From NCBI GenBank assembly GCA_937919435.1, contig CALFRR010000085.1:1-43317 (forward strand): a stretch of DNA of 43,317 nucleotides, written 5' to 3'. The DNA is from an uncultured Alphaproteobacteria bacterium (GTDB lineage Bacteria; Pseudomonadota; Alphaproteobacteria; Rhizobiales; Ancalomicrobiaceae). The notes under the pieces were generated by a model. It was not told the DNA's origin, did no database searches, and was given only the letters and a program-made list of their open reading frames with translations. Below are positions 8,618 to 15,691 of this stretch, piece after piece (position 1 is the first letter of the stretch; each line of letters opens with the position of its first letter). A program made the position numbers and the translations under genes.

Positions 8618-9530
8618 GGACGAGCTCCCGGGCGGCGGCCGCGGCGAGGACGATCGACATCCGCTTGTCGATCGCCGAGGAGGAACGGGAGGTCATCACC
8701 ACCGGCACGCCGGCGCCGACGACGAAACCGGCGAACTTGGCCCGCGCCGAGAACATCAGCGCCTTGACCATCAGGTTGCCGGCGGTGAGCCCCGGCACCA
8801 CCATCAGATCGGCGTCGGCGGCGACCGGGCTCCGATAGCGCTTCAGCGCCACCGCCTCGCGGTCGAGGGCGAGGTCGTAGGAGATCGGCCCTTCGACGAT
8901 GCAGCCCGGGATCGCGCCGGCCTCGGCGCGACGCTTGATCTCGGCGGCGTCGGTGCTGTCGAGGTGCTTCGGATTGACCTCCTCGGCCGCCGCCATCACC
9001 GCCACCTTGGGACGCCGGATGCCGATCGCGGCGAGGGCTTCGACCGCATTGAGGGTGATCTCGATCTTGTGGTCTAGGTCGGGGGCGAGGTTCAGGGCGA
9101 CGTCGGTGACCGCCAGCAACTTGTGATAGGTCGGGATCTCCAGTACGGCGACGTGCGACATCACCCGCGAGGTGCGCAGCCGGCTGTCGCGATCGACCAC
9201 CACCTTCATCAGGGTGGCCGTCTCCAGGCGGCCCTTCATCAGCAGTTCGGCCTCGCCGGCGTGGATCAGCGCCACGGCACGGCGGGCGGCGGCGGTCGGG
9301 TCGGCGACGTCCTCGATGCGGAACCGGTCGGCGCGGACGCCGAGGTCGGCGAGGCGGGCGACGATCCCGTCGGCCGGACCGATCAGCACCGGCTCGACGA
9401 TCCCGTCGTCGGCGGTGTCGATCAGGGCTTCGAGGGCGTGATTGTCGTCGGCGGCGACCAGCGCGACGCGGCGCGGGCGGCCGCGGCCACGCATGTGGTC
9501 GAGGAGGGCGGAGAAGTCGGCGAAGCTCAT
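8610..9530 (-). CDS. ptb: Phosphate butyryltransferase (phosphate acyltransferase)
   Basis: A 306-residue member of the phosphate acetyl/butyryl transferase family, converting acyl-CoA + phosphate to acyl phosphate + CoA. Recognisable stretches are 'ALVAADDNHALEAL' at the N-terminus, 'AELLMKGRLETATLMK', 'LAVTDVALNLAPDLDHK', 'AAAEEVNPKHLDST' and 'LMVVPGLTAGNLM'. The start is the ATG that overlaps the preceding stop codon as ATGA, which implies translational coupling. A longer open frame upstream runs in a different frame from the oxidoreductase gene and is not used. With the kinase it forms the classic Ptb-Buk pair that harvests the thioester bond as ATP. Acyl specificity cannot be read from the sequence. 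Confidence 0.9.
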   Translation of the reverse strand: MSFADFSALLDHMRGRGRPRRVALVAADDNHALEALIDTADDGIVEPVLIGPADGIVARLADLGVRADRFRIEDVADPTAAARRAVALIHAGEAELLMKGRLETATLMKVVVDRDSRLRTSRVMSHVAVLEIPTYHKLLAVTDVALNLAPDLDHKIEITLNAVEALAAIGIRRPKVAVMAAAEEVNPKHLDSTDAAEIKRRAEAGAIPGCIVEGPISYDLALDREAVALKRYRSPVAADADLMVVPGLTAGNLMVKALMFSARAKFAGFVVGAGVPVVMTSRSSSAIDKRMSIVLAAAAARELVHA

Positions 9531-10084
9531 TCGGCGGCCTTCCGGGCGGTGCGGTCGCCGAGCGCCACGCCGGCTCGGATCGCGGCTTCGTTGGCGGCGA
9601 GATAGGCGGCCTTGGAGGCCATCTTGGCGCGCATGGTGGCGATCACGGTCGCCGCGTCGAGTGCCTTGGTGGCACCGATCCAGGCGCCGAGGATCACCAT
9701 GTTCGCCGCCTTGTCGTTGCCGAGCTCGTGGGCGATGTCGTTGGCCGGCACGTAGATCGCGTCGATGTCGGTGCGGTGGATCGGATGGTCGACCATCGAG
9801 GCGTTGACGATGATCGTGCCGCCCGGCTTCACCCAACTCTCGAACCGGGCGAGCGACGGCTCGTTGAGGGCGATCACCGTGTCGACCTCGGAGACCACCG
9901 GCGAGCCGATGTCGTCGTCGGAGATCAGCACGGTGCAGTTGGCGGTGCCGCCGCGCATCTCGGCGCCGTAGGAGGCGTAGAAGGTGGCGTGGAGGTCGGC
10001 GTCGGTGGCGGAATAGCCGAGCAGCTGGCCGATCAGGACCACGCCCTGGCCGCCGAAACCGCCGACGAGAAGACTGGTTTCCAT
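9527..10084 (-). CDS. 2-oxoacid:ferredoxin oxidoreductase, gamma subunit (VorC/KorC-like)
   Basis: The protein has 185 residues, the normal size for the gamma domain of this enzyme family. The N-terminal 'LLVGGFGGQGVVLIGQLLGYSA' pattern (key part GGFGGQGV), then 'ASYGAEMRGGTANCTV' and 'NMVILGAWIGATKAL', are diagnostic. The gamma subunit completes the 2-oxoacid oxidoreductase, which decarboxylates a 2-oxoacid with CoA and passes electrons to ferredoxin. Its stop codon overlaps the ptb start as ATGA, and it starts 10 nt after the thiamine-diphosphate subunit ends. All four subunits are separate genes here, in the order ferredoxin, alpha, beta, gamma. Confidence 0.92.
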   Translation of the reverse strand: METSLLVGGFGGQGVVLIGQLLGYSATDADLHATFYASYGAEMRGGTANCTVLISDDDIGSPVVSEVDTVIALNEPSLARFESWVKPGGTIIVNASMVDHPIHRTDIDAIYVPANDIAHELGNDKAANMVILGAWIGATKALDAATVIATMRAKMASKAAYLAANEAAIRAGVALGDRTARKAAE

Positions 10085-10094
10085 CGGACGCTCC

Positions 10095-10829
10095 TCAAAT
10101 GTCCTTGAAGATCTTCAGCGGGAAGACCGGAATCATCTTGGTGCGGATGTGCTCCAGGCTCTCCGGGGGGCTCATCCCCCAGTTGGTCGGGCAGTTGGTC
10201 AGCAGTTCGACGAAACCGAAGCCGCGGCCGGCGATCTGGTTCTCGAAGGCCTTCCGGATCCCGGCCTTGGCCTTCAGGATGAAGGCGGCCTTGTGCAGGG
10301 CGAAGCGGGCGACGTAGGTCGGCGCCTCGAGCCCGGCGATCATCTCGGCCATGTGGATCGGGAAGCCCATGGCCTTCGGATCGCGGCCCTGCGGTGCGGT
10401 GGTCGCCTTCTGGCCGACCAGCGAGGTCGGGGCGAGCTGGCCGCCGGTCATCCCGTAGATGCCGTTGTTGATGAAGATGGTGGTGAAGTTTTCGCCGCGG
10501 TTGGCGGCGTGGAGGATCTCGCCGAGGCCGATCGAGGCGAGGTCGCCGTCGCCCTGGTAGGTGAAGACGACGTTCTCCGGCCGGGCCCGCTTGTAGCCGG
10601 TGGCCATCGCCGGGGCGCGGCCGTGGTTGGAGACCACCAGATCGATGTTGAAGTAGTTCTGGCCGAGGGTGGCGCAGCCGATCGGCAGCACCGCCACGGT
10701 GCGGTCGCGCACTCCGAGTTCGTCGATCACCTCGGCGACGATGCGGTGGGCGACGCCGTGCAGGCAGCCCGGGCAATAGGAACTGCCGTGCGCCTCGAGC
10801 GATACCGGCTTCTGATAGATCATGTTCAT
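10095..10829 (-). CDS. 2-oxoacid:ferredoxin oxidoreductase, thiamine-diphosphate (beta) subunit
   Basis: A 244-residue TPP-binding subunit. Motifs are 'YCPGCLHG' near the N-terminus, 'GHGRAPAMATG'-like residues, the TPP motif 'GDGDLASIGLGE' and 'NNGIYGMTGGQLAPTS', and 'ELLTNCPTNWGMSP' near the end. The last stretch and 'PIGCATLGQNYFN' resemble the branched-chain (VOR) subgroup more than pyruvate oxidoreductases, by memory of the family. The start is the first of two nearby ATGs (MNM), preceded by gaggtga. It lies 5 nt after the alpha-subunit gene. The subunit would bind TPP-Mg and catalyse the decarboxylation of the 2-oxoacid. Confidence 0.92.
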   Translation of the reverse strand: MNMIYQKPVSLEAHGSSYCPGCLHGVAHRIVAEVIDELGVRDRTVAVLPIGCATLGQNYFNIDLVVSNHGRAPAMATGYKRARPENVVFTYQGDGDLASIGLGEILHAANRGENFTTIFINNGIYGMTGGQLAPTSLVGQKATTAPQGRDPKAMGFPIHMAEMIAGLEAPTYVARFALHKAAFILKAKAGIRKAFENQIAGRGFGFVELLTNCPTNWGMSPPESLEHIRTKMIPVFPLKIFKDI

Positions 10830-10834
10830 CGGGG

Positions 10835-11896
10835 TCACCTCGGTTCGACGAGGGCGCGGACGGCCGCCGAGATCTCGCTCGGCGAGGGGACGTGGCCGCC
10901 GCCGCGGCCGAAGCTCGAGACCGGCGCCCGCTTGCCGACGGCGCGCTCGACGTCCTCGACCATCAGCGCGGGGACGCACATCTCGACCGACAGGACGTGG
11001 CGGACCCGGCCGTAGTCGAGGGTGTCGAAGACGGCGAGCGGGAAGGGGGAGACGGTGATCGGGCGGATCATCCCGACCCTGACGCCCTCGGCGCGCAGAT
11101 GCTTCAGCGCGGTGCCGGCGACCCGGGCCGAAGTGCCGTAGGCGACGAGGACGATCTCGGCGTCGTCGAGATGGCGGGTCTCGACGCGGACGTCGTTCTC
11201 CGCCCAGCCGCGATAGATCGCGGCCCGCGACTCCTGGAACGCCTCGAGATCGGGTCCGGTCCACTGGATCGAGGCGACCGCCCGCTTCGGCCGGCCCTTG
11301 GCGCCGTCGAGAACCCAGTCGCTGCGATCGGGGATCTCGTCGCGCATCGGCGGCAGGGTCACCGCCTCCATCATGCCGCCGATCAGGCCGTCGGCCAGCA
11401 CGATCACCGGATTGCGGTCACGGTCGGCGTAGTCGAAGGCCTCGTAGGTGAGGTCGACCGCCTCCTGGACGGTGGCGGGCGCGAAGACCATCACCTTGAA
11501 GCCGCCGTGGCCGGGGGCCTTGGTGGCCATCGCGTACTGGTTCTGGCCGGGATAGATGTAGCCGGTGCCGGCACCGGTGCGGGCGACGTCGACGATCACC
11601 GCCGGCACCGCGGCGCCGGCCATGGTCGAGATGCCCTCGGCCTTCAGCGAGATGCCGGGGCTCGACGACGAGGTCATCGCCCGGCGGCCGGCGCAGGAGG
11701 CGCCCATCACCATGGCGACCGAGGCGAGTTCGCTCTCGCCCTGGACGAACACGCCGCCGACCGCCGGCATCCGGCGGGAGAAATATTCGGGGATCTCGTT
11801 CTGCGGGGTGATCGGGTATCCGGCGAAGAAACGGCATCCGGCGCGGACCGCGGCTTCGGCGATCGCCTCGTTGCCCTTCATGAAGGCGCGTTCCAT
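10835..11896 (-). CDS. vorB: 2-oxoacid:ferredoxin oxidoreductase, alpha subunit (VorB-like)
   Basis: The protein has 353 residues and contains the pyrimidine-binding and transketolase C-terminal-like domains. Diagnostic pieces are 'FMKGNEAIAEAAVRAGC', 'GYPITPQNEIPEY', 'AMTSSSSPGISLKAEGIS', 'PVIVLADGLIGGMMEAV' and 'RVGMIRPITVSPFP'. These match the 3-methyl-2-oxobutanoate (branched-chain) oxidoreductase VorB subgroup best. Proof of substrate would need biochemistry. Where many relatives have an 'SQSDY' motif, this protein has 'GQNQY', which might affect subgroup or substrate. The start ATG is preceded by a perfect gaggagg site, and the ferredoxin gene ends 10 nt upstream. Confidence 0.93.
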   Translation of the reverse strand: MERAFMKGNEAIAEAAVRAGCRFFAGYPITPQNEIPEYFSRRMPAVGGVFVQGESELASVAMVMGASCAGRRAMTSSSSPGISLKAEGISTMAGAAVPAVIVDVARTGAGTGYIYPGQNQYAMATKAPGHGGFKVMVFAPATVQEAVDLTYEAFDYADRDRNPVIVLADGLIGGMMEAVTLPPMRDEIPDRSDWVLDGAKGRPKRAVASIQWTGPDLEAFQESRAAIYRGWAENDVRVETRHLDDAEIVLVAYGTSARVAGTALKHLRAEGVRVGMIRPITVSPFPLAVFDTLDYGRVRHVLSVEMCVPALMVEDVERAVGKRAPVSSFGRGGGHVPSPSEISAAVRALVEPR

Positions 11897-11906
11897 CGGA
11901 ACCTCC

Positions 11907-12134
11907 TCAGGCGGCTTCGCGCAGCTCGTCGGCCTCGAGCAGGATCGCCGCCTCGGGGCAGACCACGGTGCAGGTCTTGCAGCCGGTGCATTCCTCTTCG
12001 TCGAGCATCTCGACGACCCGGTAGCCGGTGGCGTTGATCTTCGAGCCGACCCGGAGTTGCTTCTGCGGACAGGCGTCGACGCAATAGCCACAGCTCTTGC
12101 AGAGCTCGGCGCTGATTTCGACATGCGTGGACAT
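11907..12134 (-). CDS. Ferredoxin subunit with two [4Fe-4S] clusters (VorD/KorD-like)
   Basis: A 75-residue electron-transfer subunit. It has two CxxCxxCxxxCP motifs: cysteines 12, 15, 18 and 22, and cysteines 49, 52, 55 and 59. It would carry electrons from the TPP subunit to free ferredoxin. It is the first oxidoreductase gene after the P-loop NTPase gene, with a 17-nt gap. This is the delta subunit in four-subunit enzymes. The presence of two complete clusters supports a working enzyme rather than a decayed operon. Confidence 0.94.
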   Translation of the reverse strand: MSTHVEISAELCKSCGYCVDACPQKQLRVGSKINATGYRVVEMLDEEECTGCKTCTVVCPEAAILLEADELREAA

Positions 12135-12151
12135 CGTCGTTCTCCGGTTGC

Positions 12152-12895
12152 TCAGGCGGCGTCTTCCCAGGCCGGGACGATCCGGCGGCCGATCGGAAGG
12201 ACGGGGACTTCGGGACGTGCGGCGGCGACCGCCGCGGCGAGAGGGGCGATCGCGGCGATCGCCTCGACGGCGAAGCCGGTGCCGGCGATCAGCCGTTCGA
12301 CCGCCGGAAGGCCGTCGACGACGTCGGCGAGTTCGGTCGCCGCGCCGAAATTGGGATTGGCGACGATGCCGGCCACCGGGACCCGCGCCGCCTCGCGGAT
12401 CGCGGCGAGCGCCTCGGCGACCAGATGCGGCTCGGCGAAGATCCGGTAGGGATTGACCACCAGGAAGGCGGCGAGGTCGTCGCGCCAGAGGTCGGCGAGC
12501 TGGCCGAGGACGATCGCCCCCTGGGCGTCGCCGCCGACGTCGATCACCACCGTGCCGGCGGGATCGGCGAGCCGGTCGCGCAGGCCGTCGGGGACGGTGC
12601 GCGCATCGAGGAGCTGCGTGTCGCCATGGACCGCGATGCCGGCGGCGCGCATCGCTTCGGCCGCCTGGCGGGCGCGGAACAGCGGCTTGGTCTGGTCGAG
12701 ATCGAAGAAGCGGACGGCCCGGCCGGCCTCGGCCAGCGCGAAGGCGAGGTTGACGGCGATCTCGGACTTGCCGGCGCCGGCCTCACCGAGAAAGACGAAC
12801 AGGCGGCGCGGGCTGCGGGCGAGGTGCAGATACCCGGCGGCATCGGCTTTCGACTGGTCCTCTGCTCGGATCGAAGCGGGGGAGTCGAAGGCCAT
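12152..12895 (-). CDS. P-loop NTPase, first gene of the 2-oxoacid oxidoreductase operon
   Basis: A 247-residue protein of the SIMIBI (MinD/ParA-like) type. The Walker A motif GEAGAGKS spans residues 37-44, followed by 'EIAVNLAFALAEAG' and 'VRFFDLDQTKPLFRARQ'. The Walker B-like 'GTVVIDVGGDAQGA' comes next. The second position of the P-loop is Glu, so the signature lysine of true MinD/ParA ATPases (GKGG form) is absent. The ATG chosen has ggagg 5 nt upstream; a GTG six bases earlier would overlap that site. Its place at the head of the operon suggests a role in enzyme maturation, cluster delivery or electron transfer. None is proven, and I cannot name a family. Confidence 0.8.
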   Translation of the reverse strand: MAFDSPASIRAEDQSKADAAGYLHLARSPRRLFVFLGEAGAGKSEIAVNLAFALAEAGRAVRFFDLDQTKPLFRARQAAEAMRAAGIAVHGDTQLLDARTVPDGLRDRLADPAGTVVIDVGGDAQGAIVLGQLADLWRDDLAAFLVVNPYRIFAEPHLVAEALAAIREAARVPVAGIVANPNFGAATELADVVDGLPAVERLIAGTGFAVEAIAAIAPLAAAVAAARPEVPVLPIGRRIVPAWEDAA

Positions 12896-13106
12896 CGCCA
12901 CCTCCCGTCATACGAAGATGAGAAGGAGACGGAACATCGACCGGCCGGGGGAGGCCGAGGGGCCTCTCTCGTCTTTCGCCTCGCGGGCGGCTTCGGCGGG
13001 GAACGGGGCGTCCAGCACGGGCGGGCACTCCATCGGGGCTCCGGTACCTGACGAATTTACCCGTTGCCACCCCGGAATTTATGCTGTTCTTTGTCGATAT
13101 GGCCCG
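12896..13106. promoter_or_regulatory. Divergent control region with spaced GAATTTA repeats
   Basis: This region separates the minus-strand operon from the Lrp-type regulator. Two direct repeats gaattta lie at 13053-13059 and 13075-13081, exactly 22 bp (two helical turns) apart and close to the regulator start. Lrp/AsnC proteins often bind several sites on one face of the helix, so these are candidate sites. The rest is GC-rich with no firm promoter call. Confidence 0.4.
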
Positions 13107-13673
13107 ATGAGCGGAACGGGATCGATCGAAATGGTGAAATCGAAGAACATCCATTCCGACGATGCGCAACCCGACAAGGCTCCGGCCTACGATCTGATGG
13201 ATCGGCGCATCCTGTCGGCGCTCAGGGGCAACGGGCGGCTCACCATCGCCGAACTGGCGACCGAGGTCGGGCTCAGCCAGTCGCCGTGCTGGACGCGAGT
13301 CAAACGGCTCGAGGCGGCCGGCTTCATCGACCATTACGAGGCGGTGCTCAACCACCGGGCGATGGGCTTCGGCAACGTCGTGTTCATCGAGATCACCCTC
13401 AACAAACACGACGACAAGATCATCGAAGCCTTCGGCGATGCGCTGATCCGGATTCCCGAAGTGGTCTCGGCCTATCTGACCACCGGCGACTACGACTACC
13501 TGGTGAAGGTGATCGTCTCGGGAACCGAACACTACGAGCGGTTCATCCGGGAGAGCCTCTATCGGATCCCCGGCATCCAGCACACCCGCTCGACCTTCGG
13601 CCTCAGGGCTTTGAAGGAGGCGAGTTCGATCGACCCGCTGCTCCTCACCCATCAACGCTCGGTCGGCGGCTGA
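13107..13673 (+). CDS. Lrp/AsnC-family transcriptional regulator
   Basis: A 188-residue protein with an N-terminal winged helix ('DLMDRRILSALRGNGRLTIAEL' region, then 'VGLSQSPCWTRVKRLEAAGFI') and a C-terminal RAM ligand-binding domain (about residues 90-170, ending 'IPGIQHTRSTFGLRALKE'). This family senses amino acids such as leucine and often controls adjacent divergent operons. The position opposite the 2-oxoacid oxidoreductase operon suggests it controls branched-chain amino acid fermentation. That is inference. The first 30 residues before the helix are extra compared with typical members. A second in-frame ATG at 13131 is an alternative start, and neither has a clear ribosome binding site. 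Confidence 0.9.
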   Translation: MSGTGSIEMVKSKNIHSDDAQPDKAPAYDLMDRRILSALRGNGRLTIAELATEVGLSQSPCWTRVKRLEAAGFIDHYEAVLNHRAMGFGNVVFIEITLNKHDDKIIEAFGDALIRIPEVVSAYLTTGDYDYLVKVIVSGTEHYERFIRESLYRIPGIQHTRSTFGLRALKEASSIDPLLLTHQRSVGG

Positions 13674-13684
13674 GGCGCCGCCGC

Positions 13685-14932
13685 TCAGGCCGGTTCGGTC
13701 AGGCGGAGCGGCCGCCCGGTCTCGTCGAGCGGCGTCGCGCCGCGGTCGATCGGCACCCGGCGGGGGCGCAGCCGGTAGACGTCGGGCATGCCGGAGCCGA
13801 GCAGCGGCCGCAGATACATGCGGAAGGCGTCGGTGACGTCGGTGTTGGACGGGGCGATGAAGGCGTCGTCCATGGTCCGGGTGGCACCGCCGATCTCGGA
13901 GAGCGGCGCCAGCTTGTAGTCGACCGAGTAGAAGCCGGTACGGTGGATCGTCACCGAGCCGTCGACCCGGCCACGGGTGGCGAAATGCACCGCCTTCTCG
14001 CCGGCCTCGCGGGCCTCCTGCTGATCGACGTCGGAGACGCAGCCGGGGAAACACCGTTGCGGATAGCCGAGCGTCTCGCCGTAGACCTCGGTGCGGCCGA
14101 GGCGGGTGCGGATCTCGCGGGCGAGCAGGTCGGCGAGGGTGCCGGCGCTGCCGGGCCTGCCGCCGCCGTGCTTCTCGGCGAGGAGGTCGAGGATCCAGCG
14201 GCCGGCGGTGTCGCGGATGCCTTCCGAGACGGCGACGACGCAACGGCCGTGGCGCTGCCAGGTCGCGGCGACGTCGGAGAGGAAGGCATCGAGCGAGAAG
14301 GGGCGCTCCGGCAGATAGACGAGATGCGGCCCGTCGTCGGGATACTTCTTGCCGAGCGCCGCGGCGGCGGTCAGGAAGCCGGCGTGGCGGCCCATCACCA
14401 CCGCCAGATGGACGCCCGGCAGGGCCCGGTTCTCGAGATTGATGCTCATGAAGGCCTGGGCGACGTATCGGGCGGTCGACGGATAGCCGGGGGTGTGGTC
14501 GTTGCCGACGATGTCGTTGTCGACCGTCTTGGGGATGTGGATGCAGGTCAGGTCGTAGTTCCGGCGCCGCGCCTCGCGGGCGATGGTCTCGATGGTGCCG
14601 GTCGACTCGTGGCCGCCGAGGTAGAAGAAGCCGCCGATGCCGTGGGCCCGGATGACCCGCAGCATTTCCATGCAGTAGGCGTGGTCGGGACGGTCACGGG
14701 TGGCGCCGAGCACCGAGGACGGCGTGCTCGCCACCCGCTCGAGATTCTGGCGGGTCTCGGCGGTGAGATCGGTGAAGTCCTCGTCGATGATGCCGCGGGC
14801 GCCGCGCACCGATCCGTAGATCCGCTCGAGCCCGAAGAACCGCCGCGCCTCCAGCACCACGCCGACGATCGACTGATTGGTGACCGGCGTCGGACCTCCG
14901 CCGAGAGAGATCAGAATTTTCCTGAACGACAT
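13685..14932 (-). CDS. Phosphofructokinase, PPi-type family, with unusual GGHES motif
   Basis: A 415-residue member of the phosphofructokinase A family, which makes fructose 1,6-bisphosphate from fructose 6-phosphate. Visible family motifs are 'GGGPTPVTNQSI', 'PKTVDND' with the catalytic Asp, 'VMGRHAGF', and 'ETLGYPQR'. The length and the GGGP start suit the pyrophosphate-dependent subgroup. At the phosphoryl-donor site, where ATP enzymes have GGDGS and PPi enzymes GGDDS, this protein has GGHES with His108 and Glu109. That may change donor use, metal binding or activity. The start has ggaagagag upstream. It converges with the Lrp gene (11 nt between stops) and diverges from the orphan EIIB gene. 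An active PFK would let mannitol-derived fructose 6-phosphate enter glycolysis. Confidence 0.88.
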   Translation of the reverse strand: MSFRKILISLGGGPTPVTNQSIVGVVLEARRFFGLERIYGSVRGARGIIDEDFTDLTAETRQNLERVASTPSSVLGATRDRPDHAYCMEMLRVIRAHGIGGFFYLGGHESTGTIETIAREARRRNYDLTCIHIPKTVDNDIVGNDHTPGYPSTARYVAQAFMSINLENRALPGVHLAVVMGRHAGFLTAAAALGKKYPDDGPHLVYLPERPFSLDAFLSDVAATWQRHGRCVVAVSEGIRDTAGRWILDLLAEKHGGGRPGSAGTLADLLAREIRTRLGRTEVYGETLGYPQRCFPGCVSDVDQQEAREAGEKAVHFATRGRVDGSVTIHRTGFYSVDYKLAPLSEIGGATRTMDDAFIAPSNTDVTDAFRMYLRPLLGSGMPDVYRLRPRRVPIDRGATPLDETGRPLRLTEPA

Positions 14933-15370
14933 GAATTGCGCTCTCTTCCGCACCGTCCGCCGTAGCCGAAGCGATGGCTCGTCGGTTCCCAATGTGCACG
15001 AATTCGCGAAACAAGAATTCCGTGCATCGAATTGCTGCTTCGTAATCTATATTACATTTTGTGGCGAAAATACATCCGGGTCCATGGGCGAACACGTCGG
15101 TGATGTGGCGGTGATCTCGGTCGTTGCTCGTGGCGATATCTTTCCGAAACGAAAGATCCGGCGCTGCGGCGTCGGCTCCGATGGGGCGGAGATCCGCAGG
15201 AGAGCGGGTTCTCCCGTGCCGATCGGCGGGCGGCGGCGGCCGACTGCGACCATCGACGTAGCGACCCCCGGTGCTGTTTGACCGGTTCGCCGGGCGTGCT
15301 ACTTCTGAGTCTCGGCGTCGATCGCGAAGCGCGAGAGCCGAGGCCGATCGCTCACGGGTCCGAGGGGGAG
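14933..15370. promoter_or_regulatory. Divergent control region between phosphofructokinase and EIIB genes
   Basis: The first part is AT-rich. An imperfect inverted repeat tgcacgaattc/gaattccgtgca occupies 14995-15005 and 15015-15026 (one extra base in the right arm). The near-palindrome gtaatctatattac at 15042-15055 could serve as a -10-like element on either strand. A possible plus-strand -35, ttgacc, sits at 15278-15283. No gene is seen. The layout suits joint regulation of the phosphofructokinase and PTS genes, which is inference. Confidence 0.45.
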
Positions 15371-15691
15371 ATGAAGATCGTCGCGGTGACGGCCTGTCCG
15401 ACCGGCGTTGCGTTGACCTACATGGCGGCGCAGCGGCTGATCGCGGCCGCACGCCGGCTCGGCCACGTCGTGAAGGTCGAGACGCAGGGGGCGATGGGCA
15501 GCGAAGACGTGCTGACCCGCAAGGACGTCGGCCGGGCCGCCGTCGCCATCCTCGCCGCCGACGTCGCGGTCAACGGACCGGAGCGGTTCACCGGACTGCC
15601 GGTGCTCCGGGTGAGCACGGCCGAAGCGATCGCCGACCCCGACGCGGTGTTGAACCGCGCCTGCAGTCTGGTCTCCTCCGACCCCGTGTGA
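15371..15691 (+). CDS. Orphan fructose-type PTS EIIB protein
   Basis: A 106-residue stand-alone EIIB domain. It has the phosphocysteine motif A-C-P-T-G-V-A with Cys9 close to the N-terminus, as in FruA/FrwB EIIB domains. In PTS, EIIB carries phosphate from EIIA to the sugar on EIIC. No fructose EIIC or EIIA is encoded nearby, so its partner must lie elsewhere, or it may act as a regulatory phospho-carrier. The chosen ATG has gaggggg directly before it, with short spacing. A longer in-frame start upstream (15278) would add residues before the normal family start. About 630 bp separate it from mtlA, and they are probably separate transcripts. Confidence 0.85.
   Translation: MKIVAVTACPTGVALTYMAAQRLIAAARRLGHVVKVETQGAMGSEDVLTRKDVGRAAVAILAADVAVNGPERFTGLPVLRVSTAEAIADPDAVLNRACSLVSSDPV

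Noticed and set aside
7469..9530. Classical butyrate fermentation locus
   Set aside because: Crotonase, hydroxybutyryl-CoA dehydrogenase, butyryl-CoA dehydrogenase and thiolase genes are all absent; the 2-oxoacid oxidoreductase is a better source of the acyl-CoA.
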